The translations under genes and the position numbers were made by a program. A DNA stretch of 64,000 nt from assembly GCA_023313575.1 (NCBI GenBank), contig JAJTTP010000002.1:3410001-3474000 (forward strand), read 5' to 3'. This document shows positions 13,853 to 23,386 of this stretch, one piece after another. The DNA comes from Eutypella sp. D-1 (lineage: Eukaryota > Ascomycota > Sordariomycetes > Xylariales > Diatrypaceae). The number at the start of each line of letters is the position of its first letter. Within the stretch, counting starts at the first letter, position 1. Under the pieces are notes generated by a model. It saw only the letters and a list, made by a program, of their open reading frames with translations. It did not search any database and was not told where the DNA came from.

Positions 13853-14280
13853 TGTTATAACCTAGCTAAATTATTAGGCCTAAATAAAATTAGCATAAAT
13901 AATCCTTAATTATAGCATTAAAAAGGATATACACGATAAAATAAGCCATATTTAAATTATGTAATAAAAAAGATAACCTAAATAACCTAATTATCCTAAT
14001 AATTTTAAATAACTTAGATAATTTAGTTATCTTAACGATTTAATATTTAATATCATATTTTAATATTAGGAATAAAAGATATAAATAATATATAATTATA
14101 TTTATTACTTTTTTTTTAAATAATTTTTAAGCTTACCAGCTTATAATATAATTTAGTTATTTAAAACACCCTTTTTTTTTTTATCACCAGACGTAATTAT
14201 TTATTACTTAAAACCTTAACACTTTTGTTAATATAAACCCCTCGATTAGACTAATAGTTAGGAATAAACCAGCCGTCACA
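13853..14280 (+). repeat. 3' LTR of the Gypsy-type element
   Basis: 428 bp, intact TG...CA ends. Here the last 120 bases keep C and G while the inner left part is degraded, the mirror image of the 5' LTR. Confidence 0.92.
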
Positions 14281-17200
14281 AATTTATATAAAAGTAAAAA
14301 GTAAATTTATATTAATTCGAAAATAAGCTTTAAAAATTAAAAAAGTAAATATAAAACCGTTAAAATTAATTATATCGTTAATTACTTTTATTATTATTTA
14401 TAAACGTAATAATTTTAATCCCGTATTTTTAAATCCTTCCGTAATAATTTTATAAGCTTTATGTATAAAACTATGGTATTTCTTTATTTTATTAATAAAT
14501 TAACATACTTTTATTAATATTTAATAATAAATAACGACGATAAAACGTATTTTATTACGGAATTTAATATTATCGAAATTCGTATTAATATCGTAAGTAA
14601 TTATATCCGGGGGTTTTAAATATATATCGATCTAGTACTTTTTAAATATATTTTTTATAAAACGTATTACTTAAAATCCGGTAATTATATCGATAATATA
14701 AAAGATAAGTTTTTTATTTAAATATATTATATTAATAATTACTTTAAAATTAAAATTAACCTTAAAATTTTTTAAATTAAATTTAAACTTTTAAAATGCT
14801 TTATTTTTAATTTAATAATAATAATAAAACTTATTAATTTTTTTAAAAATATTAATATCGATATTATATTTTATTTTATTTAAAAAATTATACAGTTTAT
14901 TAATAAATAAATGGCTAAATCGGGTATAAATTTTACGTAATTTTATTTTAATAAAATAAGTAATATCGTTAAATTTAAACCATAAATACCCTTATTTCCG
15001 AGTAATACTTATTATTATACCGTTTTTACCGATTAATTAATTAATAACATTATTAAAATATATACCGAAACGGTTTATATCTTTAATTAATATTAAAAAT
15101 AAAATATTTATCTTTATTATATAAAAATTAACTTAACCGAATAAGGTAATAATAAAAATTATACCGAAAAATTTAATAAAAAGTCCGTCCTTAAAACGGA
15201 TATTTATTTTTTTACGCGGTTTTTATTTATTTTTAATCGTTAATTAAGGTGTTTTTTTATTAAAATAAAATATTAATTTTTTTTATAATAAATATTTTAA
15301 CGGCTTTTATATTTAATATAATTTTTTAAAAAACGTTTTTATTATATATATTTAATACGAATATAATATCGTTTATATTTTTTTTTTTTTTTACCGGAAA
15401 AAGGTTAACTTAATATTAAAACGTTTAATTAAATAAATAAACGGGCGTAAAGTATTAGCTATTATCCGAGTAATTAAAATATTTTATAATATTCTTTTAT
15501 CGGGTTTTAAAGTAAATTTATTTTTTTCGTATTTAATAAAAAAAACGGCGTAATTAATACGGTAAAATATTTTTTTAACTTTTTATTAAGTTTTCGTTTT
15601 TTTATATTCCCGTTTTAAATACTTAATAAACTAATACTTTTCTTTTTATATATTTATTATTTACGGTTTTATTATTTATCGGTTTTTTATTTTTAATAAT
15701 ATTTCCCGTTTTTATCGTTCCGATAATATTTACGGTCGATATAAAAAGTATTATTTTCGTTATTATTATTATCGTTATTATTATTATTATTAGCCATATA
15801 TTAACTGGTTTTTTTTATAAGTTTATAAATACCGATAAAAGCGTAAAATCTATTTATTAAGTTTTTAAAACGAATAATTGGTTCGAAAAAGGTATATTAA
15901 AATTAAAGGATTATACGGTAAACTCGGTATATAATAACGATTAATTATTATTTTTTTTGGAAATCGGGTTTTAATATTCTTTAACATAAAAGAAATTTAT
16001 TAAATATAATTTAAATTATTTTTAAATTATTTTTACCGGCGTTTTTAACCTTAATATTAAAAAAAGTTATAAAAATCTAATTATAATAATATTAAATCTT
16101 ATTTTATTCGGTATTAAAATAACGTTTTATAATAAAATATATATTAATAAATATTAAATAATAAAAAAGTATTATAAAAAAAATATAATATTATACGTTT
16201 TAATAAAATAATCGAGAATATAATATAAAATTACGTTTACCGAATGCCGTTAATATAATATATATCGAAAAAAAATCGGAATTTATTTTTTAAAATATCG
16301 TAAATTTCTTTTATATAATTATTTTCTTTATTTTAAACTTTTTTAAATTATTTTATAATCGTCGATAAATATAGCTTATTTAAAATATTAATTAATAAAA
16401 TAACGTAATAAGTTTATTTTTATTAATTATTAATAAATATAAAGGTCCGGTTTAATAATAAATTAAATCCCGGGGTAAATTTAAATACCGTTTAAAAAAA
16501 GGAATCGTAACTTTTTAAAGTTTTTACAGGCCCCGGTTTTTTATTTAAAATAGTCGGTAAAAAAAAATAATATTAAAAGTTAATATTTTTTAAACTGTTT
16601 AGGTTTTATAATATACGGGTTAATTTAAATTTTTTTAAAAAAAACGGTCCGGTTATCCTTTTTTATCGTTAAATATAGCTATTTAAAAAGTTATTAATTA
16701 TTTCTTATAAGCTAAAATAAATAACCCGGCATACCCGGGTAAAACAAATAAATTAAATAGCCGTAAAAATATTTTAATTAAAAGTATCCCGGAAAATAAA
16801 AATATTAATACGGATACCTTAAATTAGCATTTCCGGGAAAAAGTTATACATATTATAAAAAAAAGGGTTATATAAATTAAATAAAAAAAGAAAAAGGAAA
16901 AGGTTATATTATTTACGTAATAAAAGGTTATTATATAAACGGAATAAATTAAAATCGGGTCCGTTTTAAAGGAAAAAGGTGGTTAAATATTATTAAAATA
17001 TTTAATATTTTATAAAGTTTTAAACGTTTCGGGTTAAAATTTAAATCGGTACGTAATTAATCCGGGGTAAAAATATATTAAAAAAAATAATTAAAAACAT
17101 ATTTTAAAAATTAACGTAAAGAATTAAATAATAAAATAAACGGGGTTATTATTTTATATAACATAATTTATACCGTTAAAATCTTTAATTAATTATTTTA

Positions 17201-17607
17201 AAACGGTTAATATTAAAACTTACCGGACGGTTTTATAAATATCCCGAACCGAATAATAAAATATATAAATAATTTATAAAATTATAAATAAATTAATCCG
17301 TATTTTATATTATAAACCGATACCTTTTATATTAACGTATAAAATTACCTATTTATAATTATTTTAAATTTAATAGATTTTTATTCCGGGAATTATTATT
17401 AAGTAATAAAATTAGCTAATTTAATTATAAAGTTTACGTTATTTTTTTAACGTATATACCTTATTATATTAATACCGTTTTTAAAATAAACCGGAACTAT
17501 TTAAATATAGCTTTAAAATTTACTTTTATAAATCCCCGAAAATGGTTTTAATATTTATTAAACGTTTTTTTTATTATTTAGTTAATATCGGGGTAATTAT
17601 CGGTTAT

Positions 17608-18021
17608 TGTTATGGCCTGATTAGGCCAAGTGGGGGCTGGTAACCCTATTCGTTAGCGGTACTGCCGGAAGAATAAAGACATAAGCCAGCCATATTTAAT
17701 AAGTTATAAAAAAAGCCATATATAGATCCGTTATAATCTATGGATTTAAAGGTATTAGTTAAATCCGTTACGATTTAAGGATTTAACATAACCATATATT
17801 TTAATATTAAGGATAAAGGATATAAATAATATATAATTACGTTTATTACCTTTCCTTTAAATAATTTTTAAATTTACCAGTTTATAATATAACTTAATTA
17901 TTTAAAATACCTTTTTTTTTATTATTATTAAACGTGATTACTTATTGTTTAAAACTTTAGCACTCCTATTAATATAAACCCCTTGATTAAATTAATAGTT
18001 AGGAATAGATTAGCCGTTATA
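17608..18021 (+). mobile_element. Solo LTR, variant of the Gypsy-type family
   Basis: 414 bp starting TGTTATGGCC and ending AGCCGTTATA, flanked by a perfect GTTAT duplication (17603..17607 and 18022..18026). The 3' half matches the 428-bp LTR closely (tail AGGAATAGATTAGCCGTTATA-like). The 5' half (GGCCAAGTGGGGGCTGG region) differs, so it represents a subfamily. A solo LTR normally results from recombination between the two LTRs of one element. Confidence 0.88.
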
Positions 18022-18245
18022 GTTATTTTAAAATTATTAAAAGTAAATAATATTTATATAACCTTTTATTTAAAAATAGCTTATTAAAAGTCGATTTCCG
18101 TCCATTTTATAACCGCGGGGTTAAATATTTAAATTAATAATACCGTATGTTTTAAAATAAAGTTTAAAAACCGAATAAAAATATTTATATTTTTTTATTA
18201 AACGGTTTTTTTTTATTTATAATTTCGTTTAAAAGTTTTTTCTTT

Positions 18246-18684
18246 TATAACGGCTGGTTTATTCCTAATTATTAATCCAGTCAAGGGGTTTATATTAGCA
18301 GAAGTGTTAAGGTTTTAAGTAATAAGTAATTACGTTTAATAATAATAAAGAAAAAGGTGCTTTAAGTAATTAAGTTATATTATAAGCTAATAAATTTAAA
18401 AACTATTTAAAAAAAAGGTAATAAACGTAATTATATATTATTTTATATTTTTTATTCTTAATATTAAAATATATAATTATTATTAAATCGTTAAGATAAT
18501 TAGTTATCCTAGTTATCCTGGATTATTAAAATAGTTAATTATCCTGGCTATCCTTTTTATCACGTGATTTAAATGTGGCTGACCTATTGTGGCTGGGTTT
18601 TCCTAAAAGCCTTATTCTTTCGAATGGGATCGTGATTTGTTATTAGCCCTATTTGGCCTTTTATAACCTGACCAGGTTATAACA
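18246..18684 (-). mobile_element. Solo LTR of the Gypsy-type family, inverted
   Basis: 439 bp beginning TATAACGGCTGG and ending GGTTATAACA, the reverse complement of the family ends, flanked by a perfect TCTTT duplication (18241..18245 and 18685..18689). Its 5' end (right side) keeps moderate GC. It lies only 219 bp from the solo LTR in the other orientation. Confidence 0.88.
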
Positions 18685-18996
18685 TCTTTTGTAAAATCGT
18701 TTTTTAATAACTTTAAATAATAATCCGGCTTATTATTAATTATCCGATATAATAAATAGTTTTAAAAATAATAACGATAATAATATTTATAATAATAATA
18801 AAAAAGGTAAAAAAAGTTTATTATACGGTAATATAAATAAAAAAAAGTTATTATCTGTTATAAAAATAAACGGGGGAAAATAATAATAAAAATTTATTAA
18901 TAATATTAACGTAAAAAAATCCTTAAGTTATTACGATAATAACTTTTTTAACTTTATTAATTTATATTATTATATTTATTTAATAATATTAATTAA

Positions 18997-19198
18997 TATT
19001 AATAAATATATATATAAAGGAAAAAAATAATAATAAAATAAAAAATAATAAAACTGGTATTATATTTTGGTTTAAAGTTTATTTATTTATTTAAAAAGGA
19101 TATAAGTAAAGCCCGTATCCTTATATAAACGGGAGATAAGTATATAGGTACATCTTACTGGTATGTGGGTCCATACCAGTAACCACTAATAACCAACA
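18997..19198 (-). repeat. Right LTR of the Copia-type element (5' LTR in element sense)
   Basis: 202 bp, followed by the ATTC target duplication. On the minus strand it opens TGTTGGTTATTAGTGG, a start typical of fungal Copia LTRs. Its outer right part (CATACCAGTAACCACTAATAACC) is nearly unmutated, while its inner left part is degraded. Confidence 0.87.
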
Positions 19199-19202
19199 AT
19201 TC

Positions 19203-19718
19203 ACTTGCTCATATTTCCTATTCCGGACAGCTTTTGCCTTGATATAATGATCAAGCTCCCATCCACTTCTTAAGTAGCTGCATACATACCTGCATCCTTA
19301 TCATCCCACTGTATCTGATCCTTATTTCTGTGTAGGTAGTGGCCCCACTTCATATAGAAGTGAGCCCCAAAGGAGCTTCACATAGCATTAAATCCAATAA
19401 GTATATGTGCCCGTATATAGATTACAGGCCTATACACTTACACGATAGTCGATATTGGTTTGATGGGCAGACACATTACATCAGCAGGCTACATTCATCA
19501 TGGAAAGTTCATGATCTCTATATGGATTGTCACTTGATACTTTGCGTTAAGGAGATAGAGATTCATGTGAAACCTATACTATCCTTTTGATCATCCTGGA
19601 AGATATTTTCGGACCTCAGGTTCCCTGTTCACCTAAGTCTGGATGCCCCATCCCCCCCCCGCCCCCCTTCCCCTCTTGAAATAACCTGCCTCCAAGAAGC
19701 GTAATGAACTTGACACAT
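19203..19718. other. Spacer between transposon block and polyketide cluster
   Basis: Normal base composition resumes within a few bases of the LTR. One 83-codon frame (19339..19590) has no recognisable features. A C-rich tract lies near 19650-19670. It holds the 3' flank of the first P450. Confidence 0.55.
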
Positions 19719-21463
19719 CTATTCTCGACAGTAGAATACCAGGTGGGGTCCGTCATGACTAGCTGTATATCTGTCTCTCATTGAGAATTGGGCTTCTTTT
19801 GTTATATTAGCCAAGCTTTTAGGGACGTTGGTAGAGCCTCTTCCGTTGCCTAGTGAGCCTGTTGCGCACTTAAAGTCAAAATGCCAGAGACTCTTCGCAA
19901 TAACGATACTGATCTCAAGATATGCCACTGCCTTTCCTGGGCAGCTACGTGGCCCGGTAGAAAATGGAGTAAATGAGCGGCGCTGAATTCCGCCTCCGCC
20001 ATCGTGAAGCCACCGATCTGGGTTGAAGGTGAACGGCTCTGGGAATATCTTTTCGTTATGGTGAAGAGCGTAAGTATTGACTCCGATTTCAGTGCCTCTA
20101 GGCACAATGGATCCATCGATTATCATCGTCTCACAGCTTTCCTGCACCTGTGTTCGCCACAGCGTTGCAGGTATTGGTGGCGACATGCGTAAAGTCTCAT
20201 CAATACAAGCTCGGAGGTAGCAACAACCGGCCAGCTTCTCACCTTGTCGAATTTCTCTTGGGTTTTCGAAAGCAGACCGGATTTCACTAGCTAGCTTTTG
20301 GTAGCAACCTGGGTTTTGTGAAAGGTAAAAGAAGAGCCCACTTATTGCTGCAGATACTGTTTCGCTCCCTGCCCAATAAATATCAGTATATAGCCGAATG
20401 TGGGAATAAAGATTAGTTTTTACACACCTGCAAGTATGAGAAGACCGCATTCCGAGAATATGTCTGTTGGACCTATAGTTTCCCCTGCGATTGAGTAAAG
20501 ATCATGCTTTCCATCCTTGTCATCAGCCCGACGAGACTTGATAATATCTCTTAATGTTCTTAGAAATGGGTCTTCATAGCCAAAATAAGAAGCAACAGCT
20601 AGAAGAGGGGAGAGCATTTCCTTCAGGATCGGTTTCTGTAGGAAAACATTGAACATGAAACTCTGTAGTTTCAGGGCACGTTGGAAAGGGAGGTGCGTTG
20701 TTTGTCTCTGGAGGTTAAGCGAATATCCAAGTGATAAATGCCCAACCACATTGAGGGCGAGCTTTTGACATGCTTCTGAGATGTTTACTGCCGTTGATGA
20801 CACCCCATTGCGGCCACAGCTTTCGTAAAGCTTTTGAATGAAAACATTGACTTCCTCCTCCAATCTAGCGTCGAAGTGTTGAATTGACCGTGAACTAAGA
20901 ACCTGGGTGACCGTCTTAGCCTTTGCGCGGTGGGCACGTGCGTCGATGGTATTGAAGATGCTGAACGTATCTTTTGACGGTTGTGATACAAGGTAAGATT
21001 GAGACTTCGTCACCAGGGCGCTTTGATATATATCTTGCGTTGTCAATACATACGGTGGTCCCAATGGGCGGAGTAGCTCATACCTCTGAGGGCTGTCAAT
21101 GAATTGAATACAATTCGATTAGGCCCTTGCCTTATTACTGACCCTGAACTCACAGCATTAGCCTTCAGTATCTTATGCTCCTGCTATTCTGCAATTTCTC
21201 ACCATGTTTCACGTGTTCACTCCACGTTACGAGGTGAAGGTCGCCTTTAATAGCATGGTACAGTGTGTATAAATTGGAAATCTTCGCGAATGCTGGGCCA
21301 GGGTATTCATGCAGTGGGTGTATAACACTGCGATAGCAAACAATACCGATAACCTATCAATTCACATTAGCTATACGTAAGGCTGAAGTGAACGATAACT
21401 ACGTACCCACAGACAAAACACCAAACTAAGATGCCAAAGGCAAACCACCACGTCGATATCCAT
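19719..21463 (-). CDS. Cytochrome P450 monooxygenase (cluster P450-1)
   Basis: Five exons on the minus strand (21407..21463, 21203..21353, 21084..21143, 20428..21033, 19719..20368) give 507 aa, normal for a microsomal fungal P450. A 19-residue anchor exon (MDIDVVVCLWHLSLVFCLW) leads into IHPLHEYPGPAFAKIS. The I-helix reads AGSETVS (291-297) with the acid-alcohol pair present; the ExxR motif is in ACIDETLRMSPP, the PERF-like motif is FNPDRW, and the haem loop is FSTGPRSCPG with ligand Cys434. It should be an ER-bound oxygenase acting on the cluster's polyketide. Its substrate is unknown. It resembles isotrichodermin/trichodiene-oxygenase-type P450s in general layout only. It is paralogous to P450-2 and diverges from the methyltransferase gene across a 0.9-kb spacer. 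Confidence 0.93.
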
Positions 21464-22385
21464 GACACGGAAGCGGGAGGGTTGATAACAAGAGGAAGAA
21501 AAATGAAGAAAATCTATAGTTCGTTCTACCATTCTTACATCCATTAAACACAAGTACGTCTTATTATAAGATTAAACCAGACCTAATTATGGCAGGAAGT
21601 CGGGCAGTATGACTCGCTACTGATGCATCTAAATATATGACCTGTGAGAGAGGAAGAAAAAGCGTGTTATGCCGTGATAGCATTAATATTCTATACTATA
21701 AATACCTACGTAGATAAAAGGTAACAATGATTACCATGCACCATCTAGTGTGCTAATCTGATCAGCAGTACCTAGGCTGAAGGTAAGGCTACGCAATTCG
21801 TATGTTACGCGATCTGCAGCTGACATCTCGGGCTAGTTTTCAACGATGCAAAACACCGAAAGGCCAACATCTAGACATCAAGGCCAGAACAGCCTTGCTA
21901 AAGTTTCTTCACCACCCGCCGCATGCTTCACTGGGTCGCAGTTGGGCTTCGCAAGGCAATTCAAAGCGAATCTTGCCTCCGTTTGGTCATGTAGCAGCAG
22001 GCAGTGCCGCAGTGCTACCTAAGTGGGACGATCCAGTCGAAGCAGGTGGGGATAACTGGACTATGCCGATCCCACCCAGGTGACAGCCTACCTATGTACA
22101 GTGTCATCGCTCCTCTAAGCCTCTTTATATAAATTGTAACTGATATGATTTGCTTGCATAACTACCAACTGCGACGTCTCCATCTGTAACGTTGTTCCGG
22201 TGCAACCCTCACGATTCATTAGGGCGTAAAAGGCCCGAAATTAGATGGTAGGTAGAGTTGCTTAAGAGGGGCCGATATCGCCTAGTTAATTACCTAGGTA
22301 GTTATTTGCTGGTAACTATAGCACCCTTCAAGGGACATACGCCTCACGTATTCAACAGAGTTTTTGTCCAACAAGAATTACCAAA
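21464..22385. promoter_or_regulatory. Divergent spacer between P450-1 and methyltransferase
   Basis: 922 bp with no convincing gene, serving two divergently transcribed genes, so it probably contains both promoters. One ACCTAGGT palindrome lies at 22292..22299, about 90 bp before the methyltransferase start. A 93-codon frame at 21802..22083 looks like chance. Confidence 0.5.
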
Positions 22386-23114
22386 ATGTCGACGAAAAAA
22401 AGCACAGAGCGTCGCATGAGCGCAGGCGTGTATACCCGATTCGTTTTATTTGCTTTGTACGAGCGTGGCGTGCTGGGCCTCAACTTCAGTTTCGCTTGGG
22501 GATGTCCTGTGGCCCGTAACCTTCTGCCCCTTTTCGCCAGCAATCTATCCGAGCGACACCTTGACTGCGGTGTAGGAACAGGCTACTTCCCCGCGCAGGC
22601 TTTGAAGAGTCGTCGCCACCAAGGTGACCCTCAGAGTTCTCAACTCACTCTACTCGATCTCAACCCCAACTGCTTGGTAGCGGCCAGTGAGGCAGTTCGG
22701 GCCGTTGCATCCCATACGCAGATCAACTGTGTTCTAGCGGACATTAGATCGCCTGTCCCACTATCACTGAAAGGCTCGACATTCGATTCGATATCCATGT
22801 TTAATCTGTACCATTGTGTTCCAGGTGGCTTTCGCAAATTCGATGCGATCAGGACATACAAGCAACTCCTTACAGATCAGGGAGTGTTGGTTGGATGTAC
22901 AGTTCTAGGAGAGAAGCATGCATCCGGCTGGTTTGCGCCACACTATCTCAGACTATACAACCGTATTGGTCTATTTAGCAACCTATCTGATAGTGAGGAG
23001 GAGATTGTCGACTTGCTTCGCGCGGAGTTCATCGAAGTAGAAACTTGGGTGGTTGGGATGGTGTTATTGTTCAGGGCTATGGGACCGAAGCGTGAGCAAA
23101 GGCTGGAAAAGTAG
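22386..23114 (+). CDS. Class I SAM-dependent methyltransferase (cluster tailoring enzyme)
   Basis: Single exon, 242 aa. Motif I reads HLDCGVGTGYFP (near residues 58-69) and is followed by LTLLDLNPNCLVAASEAV (acidic residue of motif II), CVLADI (motif III) and ISMFNLYHCVPG (motif IV), the order of a Rossmann-fold class I methyltransferase. The C-terminal part, HASGWFAPHYLRLYN, is not an O-methyltransferase dimer domain. The enzyme resembles small UbiE/Coq5-like soluble methyltransferases found in fungal polyketide clusters. It lies between the two P450 genes on the opposite strand. Acceptor atom and substrate cannot be told. A role in modifying the PKS product is inferred from position. Confidence 0.85.
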   Translation: MSTKKSTERRMSAGVYTRFVLFALYERGVLGLNFSFAWGCPVARNLLPLFASNLSERHLDCGVGTGYFPAQALKSRRHQGDPQSSQLTLLDLNPNCLVAASEAVRAVASHTQINCVLADIRSPVPLSLKGSTFDSISMFNLYHCVPGGFRKFDAIRTYKQLLTDQGVLVGCTVLGEKHASGWFAPHYLRLYNRIGLFSNLSDSEEEIVDLLRAEFIEVETWVVGMVLLFRAMGPKREQRLEK

Positions 23115-23386
23115 CTAGAACATTGAAGGACGATTCATCAATCGTTCAAAGAAACCAAGTTTGGGTATTCCCACCGTCTGCAAAGTGTACAGTCTCTGTC
23201 TCAAATGCTATACATTCGTTGGCCATATCGCATCTCCAAGTCTTTCGTTGAAGCCCCTTGTTGCGGTGCCAAATCGCAAAGATTGATGTGAAGAAAAATG
23301 AATAAATTGACTTCCAATCTCTGACACATTATGCATTTATCTGTACGAATATGAAACACACACCATTGAACGTTGATCCTTTTCCA

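Larger units (their letters stand above)
7403..14280 (+). mobile_element. Full-length Ty3/Gypsy-type retrotransposon inserted in the Copia element, RIP-degraded
   Basis: Two 428-bp LTRs (7403..7830 and 13853..14280) have the same length and align throughout. A perfect 5-bp duplication AATTT lies at 7398..7402 and 14281..14285, so the insertion is intact end to end (6878 bp). A purine-rich tract directly precedes the right LTR, giving plus orientation. Remnants lie in Gypsy order: gag zinc knuckle, reverse transcriptase, RNase H, integrase and the conserved post-integrase strand. Every domain is broken by stops arising from RIP-type transitions. It inserted after the Copia element, because it splits Copia sequence. 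Confidence 0.92.
5250..19198 (-). mobile_element. Old Ty1/Copia-type LTR retrotransposon, RIP-degraded, with three nested insertions
   Basis: Terminal direct repeats of 201 and 202 bp (5250..5450 and 18997..19198) align end to end, differing mainly by C-to-T and G-to-A changes. They start with TG, end with CA (RIP-altered on the degraded sides), and are flanked by a 4-bp ATTC duplication (5246..5249 and 19199..19202). Minus orientation is inferred from two signs. A pyrimidine tract follows the left LTR (5451..5468), which is a polypurine tract on the other strand. A minus-strand frame near 5826..6147 also resembles fungal Copia RNase H. Removing the insertions at 7403..14280, 17608..18021 and 18246..18684 leaves about 6.2 kb, a normal Copia length. 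No intact frame remains, so the element is dead. Its gag end would lie at the right, but I could not identify gag with confidence. Confidence 0.85.

Noticed and set aside
15640..15796. Asn-rich minus-strand frame starting with ATG in the Copia internal region, considered as gag
   Set aside because: The orientation fits, but the Asn run can come from RIP of Ser/Asp/Gly codons and I could not match a gag motif. Left as part of the element.
19339..19590. 83-codon frame between the transposon block and P450-1
   Set aside because: No family features, no splice partner, and a length expected by chance.
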